48,567 nucleotides of DNA. It comes from JBJXGE01 sp046154185. GTDB lineage: Bacteria; Planctomycetota; UBA8108; UBA1146; JAJFFE01. Positions 16,749-24,993 of this stretch are shown here, piece after piece; the stretch's first letter is position 1, and each line of letters starts with the position of its first letter. The notes below the pieces were generated by a model. The model searched no databases. It was given only the letters and a program-made list of their open reading frames with translations, and was not told the origin of the DNA. The stretch is from assembly GCA_046154185.1 (NCBI GenBank), contig JBJXGE010000047.1, forward strand, positions 1 to 48,567. The letters run 5' to 3'. The position numbers and the translations under genes were made by a program.

Positions 16749-16750
16749 GG

Positions 16751-17548
16751 TTAACGCTTTTCGTGGCGACGATCGTCGCGCGGTTCCATGTGCAGCCAGT
16801 ACGTTGCTCCGACGAGCAGCGGTAACTTCTTGCCATCGCGCTCCGCGAGACCATCTTCCTCTTCCGCCTTGAGCGCCCACCAACCCGGCTTGTCGAGTGA
16901 GACGATAAACGTGCCGAGTTCATCCGTCTTCACTACGCGCGTGATCATGATCTCTGGCGGAAGACTCTCGGCGGCGGGCGGCGACGGCGAATACTGTTCC
17001 ACCTCGACGAGGCGATCTGCGAGCGGCTTACCGCCGAACAACACGCGACCGCGAAATACCATGCCGGCCTCGAGCCCATAGGGACGCGTGAGCGGCACGA
17101 TCTCAATGCGTTGACCGAACACACGGTCCCAACCGATCTGCGCCTTCACGTGGAGCGGCACCTTGATGAAATTGCGTTGCCAAGCGCCGCCGTCATGCGC
17201 AAGTCCGAGTGGCAACTCGGCGACGATGTGATGGTCGCCGCGTTCGGCGGCAATGAGCGAGAACTGAAAGAGCCCCGCGGTGCCGCCCACCGCCTTGAGG
17301 GAGGGAAGCAAGTCCTGACTCGCACCGCTCGGCCCGACGAGCGCCAAGACGCGCGGAGTCGGGGTGCGCTCTGAAATTTCGTGTTCGAAGGGGTGGCCTT
17401 CGAAATACTGGACCGTCAGGCTTTCGCCCGGCGCAATAGTTGCGCGCTCCGGTATGATCACGACAAAATGCGCGCGCACAAGACTGACGAGCAGCATGAG
17501 CGCCAACACAGTCACGCCGAGACGGCGCACTGAGACCCATCGTCGCAT
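16751..17548 (-). CDS. nikK: DUF4198 periplasmic protein NikK, nickel importer accessory
   Basis: 265 residues with a clear signal peptide (RRLGVTVLALMLLVSLVRA, cleavage after Ala26) leaving a mature protein that begins with histidine (HFVVIIP), a feature of DUF4198 proteins where the free N-terminal His can bind metal. The body is a two-part beta-sandwich ending WLHMEPRDD. NikK proteins accompany NikM-L-Q-O importers and are thought to deliver nickel in the periplasm. First gene of the operon; AGGAGG lies 8 nt before the ATG. Confidence 0.8.
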   Translation of the reverse strand: MRRWVSVRRLGVTVLALMLLVSLVRAHFVVIIPERATIAPGESLTVQYFEGHPFEHEISERTPTPRVLALVGPSGASQDLLPSLKAVGGTAGLFQFSLIAAERGDHHIVAELPLGLAHDGGAWQRNFIKVPLHVKAQIGWDRVFGQRIEIVPLTRPYGLEAGMVFRGRVLFGGKPLADRLVEVEQYSPSPPAAESLPPEIMITRVVKTDELGTFIVSLDKPGWWALKAEEEDGLAERDGKKLPLLVGATYWLHMEPRDDRRHEKR

Positions 17549-17587
17549 GAGCGGAGCCTCCTACTGCTGGGGGACGCGCGCGATCAC

Positions 17588-17607
17588 GCAGCCGAGCGTT
17601 CGGCTGC
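17588..17607 (-). promoter_or_regulatory. Perfect hairpin in the nikK leader
   Basis: GCAGCCGA and TCGGCTGC form an 8-bp stem with a 4-nt GCGT loop, between the predicted start of transcription (~17619) and the ribosome site (~17557-17562). It could be a leader control structure, but nothing here matches a known nickel/cobalt or cobalamin riboswitch, which are much longer. Confidence 0.35.
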
Positions 17608-17625
17608 TGCGCAAGGGAATCGGAG

Positions 17626-17653
17626 ACCATAGAGGCGACGACGCCGGAGTCAA
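17626..17653 (-). promoter_or_regulatory. Candidate sigma-70 promoter of the nik operon
   Basis: On the minus strand: -35 TTGACT (17648-17653), 16-bp spacer, -10 TATGGT (17626-17631), giving a leader of ~70 nt. A 7-bp dyad lies just upstream of the -35. Confidence 0.5.
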
Positions 17654-17655
17654 GG

Positions 17656-17687
17656 TCGTGTTCGAGTCGTCGTCACGTACAACACGA
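17656..17687. promoter_or_regulatory. Dyad upstream of the nik promoter, candidate operator
   Basis: TCGTGTT (17656-17662) and AACACGA (17681-17687) are perfect inverted copies separated by 18 bp, spacing similar to that of wide NikR operators. The arms sit 2 bp upstream of the -35 of nikK and 24-56 bp before the divergent gene at 17712, so one regulator could affect both. The arm sequence does not match the Enterobacterial NikR consensus. Confidence 0.35.
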
Positions 17688-17711
17688 TCAACGCGAAGCC
17701 AGTGCTACTCC

Positions 17712-19166
17712 ATGAATCTCCACACCAGCGCACGGCGATTTCGTGTTCCGGCGCTGCTCGCGCTCGTGATCGCTTGCTCCGTTGCGGCCAAATCGGGCGG
17801 CACGGACCAGACTTGCCTCGAACTCGTGACTGCCGTCAACGCCGCGCTGAAGAGCGGCCGCTTTGAGTATGAAGCGCGACTCCAGCACTCTCTACTCCTC
17901 GAACGAACGAACACTCGCGTCGATGGACGCGTCGTTCTGGAACTCGCCGACGAGCAACGCGAACGCGTCGATGCGGAGATTTCCACGTTGGTCGGCGCGA
18001 CAGCAGTGCAACGCTTCACACGTGTGCAAGTGGGACGCGACACGCTCGTCCTCAATCACTCCAGCCGGACCTTTGAGCGCGGCGCCGGCGAACGCAGCGA
18101 TGATCTGCTCGCATTGGTCATGTTCCCGCGCCTCGGGTTTGAGTTATTCACGCGCGCCCTATCAGACGAAACGGGATCACCGCTGGTTCGCGTTGCGCTG
18201 CTCGAAGACTCGCCGACGGTCATGGTGGATGGTGTGAAGTGTTGGCGGATTCACGCTTCGATTCCCGGGACAACCGGCGCGAGCGACCCCGAGGTCGAAA
18301 CGCTTTGGCACGTCGGGGCGTCCGACTTGCTTCCCCGCCTCATTCAACAGACGCGCCGACGCGGAGCCGAGACGGAATCGTGGCGACTCACGCTCCAGCG
18401 CGTCAAACGACAATCGCTTGCGCCAAGCGCCTCGCCCGACAGCGTGTTCTCACTCACTCCGCCGCCCGACTACCGCGAAACTTTGCCGATACCCAAACCA
18501 CTCGCGCCACCCGGCGCCGCTCAACCGCCCCCGCGCAAAGCAATGCTGACAGTTCTCGCTGGCTCGCTCGATGCCGTCAGGGAACAGTTTCGCGCCCACG
18601 ACGAGAAGCCGCGAGTCATCGGAGTCTTCGCGCCGAGCTGAATCAACTGTCAACGCGCGGCCCGTGCGGTCGCTAAGAACGTGCTCGAGGCGCATCCGGA
18701 GGCGCCCCTCAGCGTGAGCGTCGTGTGGAGTGGAATTCTACTCAAAGACGATGAAGCGGCGGCGCGCGGCGCCACAACCATTTTTGCCGATGCCCGAGTG
18801 CGGCAGTACTTCGATCCACAGCGTCGCGTCGGCGAAGCGCTCGCGCAGCAAGTTGGCCTCGAGTCGTTGACCAAAATTGCGGAACGGCTCGGTGTCGACG
18901 TGACGCAGTTTGAAAAGAACTTTCGGCACGACTACGTGCACGGCGCCGCCGCACTCTTCGATTCCATCTTCTTCTTTGCGCCGAGCGATCGCTGGGACAA
19001 GGAACTCCCGCGCGCGACCGCGTGGGTGACGCAACTCGATCCCCAAGTGTTTCGGGGCTTTGACGCGAGTCGCTTTAAGTTCGGTGACGAGCTTGGCCAG
19101 GAGCTGGCGCGGCTCGCAGCGGAGCTACTGGCGCGCGCCGGCGCGCGCCCTCGCGAGCGCTTTTGA
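17712..19166 (+). CDS. Candidate selenoprotein: exported protein with thioredoxin-like Sec-x-x-Cys domain (in-frame TGA at 18639-18641)
   Basis: 484 residues if TGA is read as selenocysteine. An N-terminal signal peptide (~8-26) is followed by a LolA/DUF2092-like lipoprotein-sorting fold (~30-235), a Pro-rich linker (~255-285) and a C-terminal thioredoxin-like domain. TGA is codon 310 in RVIGVFAPS-U-INC, placing Sec310 and Cys313 as a U-x-x-C redox pair right after the first strand. The frame then stays open for 175 codons with coherent sequence: RVRQYFDPQRRVGEALAQ and FFFAPSDRWDKELPRATAW match the pattern of thioredoxin-like proteins with DPxRxxG and PxxRW motifs that normally have C-x-x-C. 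A stem-loop follows the TGA at SECIS spacing. A plain nonsense mutation or a two-gene arrangement (GTG at 18681) would separate the redox pair from its domain and is less likely. Divergent from the nickel operon. Confidence 0.72.
18642..18668 (+). promoter_or_regulatory. Candidate bacterial SECIS element
   Basis: Directly after the TGA, CGCGC (18654-18658) pairs with GTGCG (18664-18668, one G-U) closing a GGCCC loop. The loop begins 18 nt after TGA with G in its first two positions, as in the bacterial SECIS consensus (loop 16-37 nt downstream, G near its start). The stem is short, so support is moderate. Confidence 0.5.
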
Positions 19167-19280
19167 TCGGTGACAGCCACCGTCCTCTGTGTTACTTTCG
19201 CGCAACTGCGTGGCGTGCTGACCAGGACCGAAAGACGCGCGCAGTCGGCTCAGTTTCGCCCGTCCATCTGAAAGGATCCC

Positions 19281-19949
19281 ATGCGCTTCGCAACTCGCGC
19301 CCGCTTTGCCGTCTCGTTGTTCGCAGTCATCGGCCTCGCTGCACCGGCGGCAGCGCAAGTCACGCACAATGTTTCCTTGACCGGCTTTGAGTTCGCGCCG
19401 TCCGCGTTGACGATCAATGTTGGCGATACTGTCCTGTGGACTTGGCTCGATGGGTTACACAACGTGGAGAGCGGCGCCTCGGGATTCCCGGACGGCAACT
19501 TCATTTCCGGTGCGCCAACGATCGTCGTCGGCACGACCTACTCCGTCGTTTTTGACGCGGCCTTTCTCGCGGCGAATCCGATGCCAGGAAATATCTACCC
19601 GTACTACTGCTCCGTTCACTTCGGGTTTGGCATGGAGGGCACGATCACGGTGTTTGTGCCGGTGTTACCTGAGACGTTCGTCCGCGGCGACTGCAACGAT
19701 GACACAACCTTTAACATTGCGGACGTGATTTTTGTGTTGGGCTATTTGTTCGGCACCGGCGCGTCGACGCTCAACTGCGATGATGCCTGCGACTGCAACG
19801 ACGATGGCTCGCTCAACGTTGCGGACGCGATTTTCGCGTTGTCAGCGCAGTTTTCCGGTGGACCACAACCCGGTTTACCGAGTCCGCTCTGTGGCCTGGA
19901 TCCCACGCTCGACGCGCTCGGTTGCGCTAATTTCGCGAGCTGCCCGTAA
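19281..19949 (+). CDS. Exported cupredoxin (blue copper) protein with dockerin-like tail
   Basis: 222 residues. A signal peptide (~1-25, ending AAAQ) is followed by a plastocyanin-like cupredoxin domain (~27-128) with all type 1 copper ligands in order: His60 (LHNV), Cys110 (YYC), His113 and Met118. The C-terminal ~90 residues contain two Ca2+-loop dockerin-like repeats, RGDCNDDTTFNIADVIFVL and CNDDGSLNVADAIFALS, then a CGLDPTLDALGC ending. The same tail type ends the proteins at 41561-43111 and 43246-46020. The copper domain probably carries electrons in the periplasm or at the surface; the tail probably attaches or sorts the protein. AAAGGA lies 5 nt before the ATG. Confidence 0.88.
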   Translation: MRFATRARFAVSLFAVIGLAAPAAAQVTHNVSLTGFEFAPSALTINVGDTVLWTWLDGLHNVESGASGFPDGNFISGAPTIVVGTTYSVVFDAAFLAANPMPGNIYPYYCSVHFGFGMEGTITVFVPVLPETFVRGDCNDDTTFNIADVIFVLGYLFGTGASTLNCDDACDCNDDGSLNVADAIFALSAQFSGGPQPGLPSPLCGLDPTLDALGCANFASCP

Positions 19950-19967
19950 CAGCGCGACCCAGGAGAT

Positions 19968-21062
19968 TCAGCGGCGGTGGAGCGTGCACTCCTGCGCACG
20001 CTCCGCTGGCGAACCGGCGCCCGTTTCGTGCATGTCGCGTTCGCGGTTCGGGCGCTCATGAGCGGGTCGACCGCTGCGAGCGCGTCGGCGTCGACCGAAA
20101 AGCCAAACACCAGCCAGCGCCGGCAAGACCAGCGCGAAGAAGAGTAGCGACGCCACCACATCACTCGGACTCAGGTCATGCGCGATCAGAAACCGCAGGG
20201 GCAACCAGCCGGATTCGAGCCGCGCAAAGATCTTGTTGTACTTCGGTGTCTGGTCCGGAACGATCCCCGGAAATCGCGCTTCTAGGTCGCGCTTGATGCG
20301 ATCGTTGACCGCATGCATGCGAGCGCGCCCCGCCGCATCCGCTTCCGTATAGCGAATCTCATTGAGCTCGAGTTCGATCTCGGTGAATCCGACGTCACGG
20401 CCGAAGTCAGTCGAGCGCGGCTGATCGAGGGTGAGCGTAGCAAATGCGCCGTCTTGATCGGCGAGGTAGACGCGTCGGCGCACTTGCTCCAGCGTCAAGA
20501 TCCGCTCGAGCGCAAAGGGATCGACTCCAACCTCGGCCACTAGCTTCTTGAATTGCGGGCGATCCGCGCGCGCCAAGAGCCCGAGCACGGCGTGCGAATC
20601 TTCATCTTCTTTGAGCGACTTGGGCGGATCGACCTTGAACTTGATCTCATTGCGCGCGAGGCCAGTTGAATCGTCGCCGCGCAGCTTGAGCTGCAGAAGT
20701 TGCCGACCATCTTTGGCGCCGCCGGCATCGACTTGCCGACTTCGATGGCGAACTCCGCACTCCATCGCCAGCAAGGTCAGCGTCGGTTCGTCGAAGTAAA
20801 CATCCGTAAAAACTTCGCGCGACAACGTGGCCTGAAAACGCCGATCGTCGTAGTCGAGAAACGCCGCGTCCGCGTAGCGCGTCGTCAGATAGCGCCACAC
20901 ATCCTCGACAATGGCTTCCGGCACCGCGAGCTTGTATTCGCATTCGATGCGCACCGCGCCTTCGCTCGCCGCGGTGAATTCCGCGCTCTGCGCATAGACC
21001 GGAAGGGCCGTGCCGAGCACGATCGCCGAACAAAGCCAGGTCGAGCATCGCTTCGATGCCAT
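19968..21062 (-). CDS. Exported, membrane-anchored CYTH/VTC-like domain protein
   Basis: 364 residues. A signal peptide (~1-24, VLGTALPVYAQ) precedes a CYTH-like domain (~36-270): the E-x-E-x-K signature is ECEYK at 40-44, with basic strands LLQLKLRG, NEIKFKVD and RRRVYL and an acidic strand FTEIELELNEI, matching the tunnel of triphosphate-binding enzymes. A membrane helix (~308-330) and a basic tail with many Arg and Pro follow. CYTH and VTC proteins normally act in the cytoplasm on triphosphates or polyphosphate; an exported version suggests a surface polyphosphate or sugar-polymer role, or a purely structural use. This is inference. ATG start at 21062. Convergent with the cupredoxin gene. 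Confidence 0.7.
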   Translation of the reverse strand: MASKRCSTWLCSAIVLGTALPVYAQSAEFTAASEGAVRIECEYKLAVPEAIVEDVWRYLTTRYADAAFLDYDDRRFQATLSREVFTDVYFDEPTLTLLAMECGVRHRSRQVDAGGAKDGRQLLQLKLRGDDSTGLARNEIKFKVDPPKSLKEDEDSHAVLGLLARADRPQFKKLVAEVGVDPFALERILTLEQVRRRVYLADQDGAFATLTLDQPRSTDFGRDVGFTEIELELNEIRYTEADAAGRARMHAVNDRIKRDLEARFPGIVPDQTPKYNKIFARLESGWLPLRFLIAHDLSPSDVVASLLFFALVLPALAGVWLFGRRRRARSGRPAHERPNRERDMHETGAGSPAERAQECTLHRR

Positions 21063-21161
21063 GAGGTCGCTCTCGCTTGCTTAGAATCCTTAGACATGAA
21101 CGGACCGTCCGCATAGATATCGGCTGTCCTTGGCGTAGGCTAAAACCGCGACTCCGATGCG

Positions 21162-21566
21162 TTAGACGACCGGAATCCCGAGTCGACGAATGCGGCCGAG
21201 CAGTTCGAGCATGGTGAGCGACTTCTGCCAGCACTCGACCGCGCCGCGGCGAAGGGCTTCTCCGTAGACCTCGCCACTGCCATACGAAGTCATCAGGACG
21301 ACAGCGGCTTGCGGCTGGAGCCGCTTGGCCTCGCGCACGACGTCGAGCCCGCGCCGGCATGCTTGGCCCTCGAGGCGCAGATCGGTGATGACGAGATCGA
21401 ACTGTTGGCGCGCGAGCGCTTCCAACGCCTCGGGATAGTTCGCGGCCGTGACAACTTCGATCTGCGGTCCGGCCAGGACGGGCGGCAGGCTCTCGAGCAC
21501 TGCAGAATCGTCGTCGACCAGCAAGACGGACCAAGTTCGCTGGAGGCTGGTCGGTTCGGCGCACAT
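21162..21566 (-). CDS. Stand-alone receiver-domain response regulator
   Basis: 134 residues with only a CheY-like receiver: acidic pair in LLVDDDS (~15-21), phospho-acceptor Asp in VITDLRLEG (~60), Thr in VLMTSYG (~92) and Lys in CWQKSL (~112). The 8-nt spacing to GGAAGAG favours ATG 21566 over 21572; the open frame continues to 21641. It lies 265 bp downstream of the propeller histidine kinase, so it could be a phosphate sink or intermediate for that kinase. No output domain. The gap 21567-21831 holds nothing I recognise. Confidence 0.85.
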   Translation of the reverse strand: MCAEPTSLQRTWSVLLVDDDSAVLESLPPVLAGPQIEVVTAANYPEALEALARQQFDLVITDLRLEGQACRRGLDVVREAKRLQPQAAVVLMTSYGSGEVYGEALRRGAVECWQKSLTMLELLGRIRRLGIPVV

Positions 21567-21831
21567 TTGCATAACTCTTCCGCTATCTTTTTCGTTGCGG
21601 CGCGCGCGGAACGCAGCCGCCGGGTCAACCTCTCGATGCACCGGTCACTCGACCGAGCCGCCGAATTGAGCAAACCGCTGGCCAGCCCTCGACGCGACCA
21701 GCCCCGAGAACGCAGAAACTCTTTACGAATCTAGGGGTTAAGGTCGCGATCGCCGACTCGAACCCGCTCCGACGGCGGCGGATCGATGTTCTGTTTCGGT
21801 ACAAGGTCGGCACCGGTTCGATTCGGGTTGA

Positions 21832-24800
21832 TCACGCCGGTCGCGCGGACGGCGCCGACATTGGCAGCTCCAGCGTGAACTTTGTGCCGTTCCCGGTGCG
21901 CGATTCGACCTGCACCCGACCGCCGTGGTCCGCGACGACGCGCTGCACGATTGCAAGACCGAGCCCCGTTCCCGCTCCACTCGTGAAGAAGGGTTCAAAA
22001 ACTCTGGGCAGATGCTCCTGCGGAATTCCGCAACCGTCGTCTTGGACCGACAACTGCAGTCGCTGCGTACTCGGCGACGCGGGCAAAGCCGGATCCGGTT
22101 CCGACACGATCACCGCACTCAGCGTGATCTGCGTCGCACCCTTGGCGTGCTTACGCGCGTTCTCCATGAGGTTCACGACGACCTGCACCACGCGTTGTGC
22201 ATCCATCGGCACACGCGGAAGCGCGTCCGATGCTGAGAAGGTCGGCTGCAGACCATCGAGCCCGTGCTCGGCTTGGTAGATCTCGATTGCTTCTCGCAAC
22301 ACTTGCGCGGGATCGACGGGCGACACGTTGAGCGCCGCGGGTCGGGCAAACTGCAACAAGTCATCCATCAGTCGGCCGATGCGACGCGTCTCGAGTTCGA
22401 GCAATTTGGTTTGACGCGTGAGGTCGTCGCGATCTTTGAGTCGCTGCGTCAAGACATACGCCGCGGCTTCGAGCGCAAAGAGCGGATGCCGCACTTCATG
22501 CGCGACGCCGGCAACCATTTCTCCATACGCCGCCATCCTTTCCGACTTACGCAACGCGTCGACCCCACGCAACACTCGCACCTCGAGATCGCTATTAGCG
22601 GTGGCGAGCTCGGCGCGCGCCGATTCCAAATTGGCGGTCCGCTCTAGCACGAGCGCTTCGAGTTGTCGTTGGCGCGCGACGAGTTGACGAATACGAAGAC
22701 GATAGAGGCCGATCGCGCACAGGACAATCGCCGCCGCGAGCAGTGCTCGAGACTGCCAGCGTTGATGAAAGGCCGGCGCCACCTCCAACGCCAGCGTCGT
22801 GGGCGGATCGCTCCACGCGCCCGCATCAAGCGCGGAACAAACTTCAAAAGTATGCGCCCCGGGCGGCAGGCGCGAGTACACCGCGGTGCGCCGCTCGCCG
22901 ACTTCAATCCAATCTTTTTCATAGCCGCGCATTCGATAACGAAAACGCAAGCGCTCCGGCTGCGTCAGGCAAATCCCGGTGTATCGAATCTCAAGCTGCC
23001 GCACATCCGCCGGGAGCGCCGCGCCTTCCAAACCCAATTGAGTCGTCGGCGCACTGCCCGCCCATTTGATAGCCTCGACATGCACGTCGATTTTCGGTGC
23101 CGGTTGCAACGGTTCTTCTGGATCGACGACCGCGATACCCGCGGGCGTCACGAAGCCGAAGCATCCACGATCAAGCGGCAGCACTTGCGGCCCAGACCCG
23201 CCATGGCACTCGCCCGCGGAAATGCCCTCCGGAAAACCGTAGGCGCGATAACCCGGCGCGCGGCGTCGCTCCGCGTCGGACTGCGCGAGGTCCTCGCCGC
23301 TCAGCCACGTCACGCCATCGTTGCCGCCGATCCAGAGATTCTTCCGTGCATCAGCAATGACGCTAAAGACCGCTTCGCCCGCGAACACGGAAGTGGCGAG
23401 CACCGATTCGAAGTGTCCTGCGCGATAGCGTTGTAAGCCGCCGCCGAACGAGCCGATCCACAACGAGTCAGCTTCGCGACGCAGGCAAATCACCAGATCG
23501 CTGGCGAGCCCGAGCGAACGATCGAGTGTGAAAGTCTTGCCATCCAGGTAATGAACGACGCCTCGACCATAGGTGCCGACCCATAGCTCGTCCGCCGATT
23601 CTCCTTCGACGACCGCGCAAATCGCTGACTCGGTGCTGAACCAGTGATCGAGCACGCCCGCGCGCCATCGGTAGACGTCGAAGTCGGCGGCGATCAACAT
23701 TTCGTCGCCGCGCGGCAACAAGACGAGCGAGTTCTTATTTTGTATTTGCTCACAACCGGGCACGTCCTCGAACCGACCCGCAACGCAGCGTTGGATTCCG
23801 GTGCCGCGATAGCTGACCCAGATCGCGCCGGCTGAGTCTTCCGCCATCGCAAGCGCGGAGTTGGATCGACGTCCAGTCTCCGCGCCATAGACTCGAGTCG
23901 CGCCGTCTCTGCGCCAAGATTCGATGACTCCCGCCGAGCTGCCAACCCACAGCGTGCCATCACGGGTGCTGGTCGCCGCGGACAAACTATCGTCCGTCAA
24001 GCCCGCGCGCCGATCGATCATCCAAAACGGTTTTCGACTGAGCCGAAAAAGTCCGCGACCGGTGAGCGAGAACCAGGCGTTTCCTTCCCGGTCGATGCAA
24101 AACGCCGTGACGTCGCCTGACTCTTCGGGCAGCTGTGAGCGATAGGTCTCCCACTTGCCGTCGAGAAAGCGCGAGACGCCGGTGTTCGCGGCGCCGAGCC
24201 AGAGTTCACCGTCAGGTCCCATGGCGAGCGTATGGATCAGCGCGTCGTGACTGAGGTCGCCGATGCGCAATAATTTGCCGTCTTCCGCGCGATACACGCC
24301 GTGGCCGGTCGTGCCGATCCAGATTTGACCGTGCGGATCCTGATAGAAACAACTCGTGTGCTCGGCGATTTTTGGCGGAAACGCTAGCAGCTCGAATTTG
24401 CCTTGATGGAGCCGCGCGGGCTCGCGCCCGGTCAGCCAGAGACTGCCATCGGGCGCTTCGACGATGCTCGACACGGTGTTGTCGACGGAGATTCCATCAT
24501 CCGAGCGGTAGAGGAGCGCGCTCTTGCCAGTGAACGTATAGAGTCCGCGAAAAGTGGAGAGCCAAAGCACTCCCTTCGAGTCCTGGAATACCGTGTTGAC
24601 GCCGCAATCGGCCGGCAAGCCGTGCTCGGCGCCGAAGCGCGTGAAGCGGCCGTATTGATAGAGCAACAACTCCGCGGCGGTGCCGATCCAAAGTCGGCTC
24701 TCGCGATCCTCATAAAGCCCGAGAATCACTTCCGAAGTCAAACCGGGAATGCTCTGCGAATCGAAGACCGTAAACCGCGCGCCGTCGAACCGCACGAGGC

Positions 24801-24993
24801 CACGCTCGCTCGCCAACCAAAGATAGCCGTCGCGAGTCTGCACGATATCACTGATCGAGTTGAGCGGCAGACCATCTTTCTTGGTCCAGCTATTCAGCGA
24901 ATACTCGGACAAACTGCGGGTGCTCTCAGCCGCAGGCGCCAGACTCGTGCACAGGCTCGCGACAACGAGCCAACCGGTCGCGCGCAAAGTCAC
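21832..24993 (-). CDS. Hybrid-type sensor: two-component regulator propeller histidine kinase
   Basis: 1053 residues. Signal peptide (~1-20), then about 12-14 reg-prop repeats (for example GYLWLASERGLVRFDG, DSKGVLWLSTFRGLYTF, GQIWIGTTGHGVYRAEDG) forming two extracytoplasmic beta-propellers (~35-600), a Y_Y_Y domain (~640-740), a membrane helix (~765-785), a coiled coil and a kinase core. His832 in HEVRHPLF is the phosphorylation site; the N-box is at ~945, G boxes at DDGCGIP (~984-990) and GTGLGLAI. This resembles the BT-type sensors that detect oligosaccharides or other extracellular polymers. GTGA overlap with the upstream sigma-54 activator gene shows translational coupling. No receiver is fused. 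Confidence 0.93.
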   Translation of the reverse strand: MTLRATGWLVVASLCTSLAPAAESTRSLSEYSLNSWTKKDGLPLNSISDIVQTRDGYLWLASERGLVRFDGARFTVFDSQSIPGLTSEVILGLYEDRESRLWIGTAAELLLYQYGRFTRFGAEHGLPADCGVNTVFQDSKGVLWLSTFRGLYTFTGKSALLYRSDDGISVDNTVSSIVEAPDGSLWLTGREPARLHQGKFELLAFPPKIAEHTSCFYQDPHGQIWIGTTGHGVYRAEDGKLLRIGDLSHDALIHTLAMGPDGELWLGAANTGVSRFLDGKWETYRSQLPEESGDVTAFCIDREGNAWFSLTGRGLFRLSRKPFWMIDRRAGLTDDSLSAATSTRDGTLWVGSSAGVIESWRRDGATRVYGAETGRRSNSALAMAEDSAGAIWVSYRGTGIQRCVAGRFEDVPGCEQIQNKNSLVLLPRGDEMLIAADFDVYRWRAGVLDHWFSTESAICAVVEGESADELWVGTYGRGVVHYLDGKTFTLDRSLGLASDLVICLRREADSLWIGSFGGGLQRYRAGHFESVLATSVFAGEAVFSVIADARKNLWIGGNDGVTWLSGEDLAQSDAERRRAPGYRAYGFPEGISAGECHGGSGPQVLPLDRGCFGFVTPAGIAVVDPEEPLQPAPKIDVHVEAIKWAGSAPTTQLGLEGAALPADVRQLEIRYTGICLTQPERLRFRYRMRGYEKDWIEVGERRTAVYSRLPPGAHTFEVCSALDAGAWSDPPTTLALEVAPAFHQRWQSRALLAAAIVLCAIGLYRLRIRQLVARQRQLEALVLERTANLESARAELATANSDLEVRVLRGVDALRKSERMAAYGEMVAGVAHEVRHPLFALEAAAYVLTQRLKDRDDLTRQTKLLELETRRIGRLMDDLLQFARPAALNVSPVDPAQVLREAIEIYQAEHGLDGLQPTFSASDALPRVPMDAQRVVQVVVNLMENARKHAKGATQITLSAVIVSEPDPALPASPSTQRLQLSVQDDGCGIPQEHLPRVFEPFFTSGAGTGLGLAIVQRVVADHGGRVQVESRTGNGTKFTLELPMSAPSARPA

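Noticed and set aside
17549..17711. Cobalamin or nickel/cobalt riboswitch before the nik operon
   Set aside because: The leader is only ~70 nt with one simple hairpin; no conserved riboswitch core was found.
18681..19166. Separate gene starting at GTG 18681 after a normal stop at 18639
   Set aside because: It would begin inside the thioredoxin-like domain after the redox pair and lacks a ribosome site; the in-frame coding sense across 18642-18680 supports readthrough.
21801..21830. T-arm-like GGTTCGATTCGGG suggesting a tRNA
   Set aside because: One mismatch in the arm, no acceptor, D or anticodon stems on either strand; the stretch overlaps the histidine kinase 3' end.
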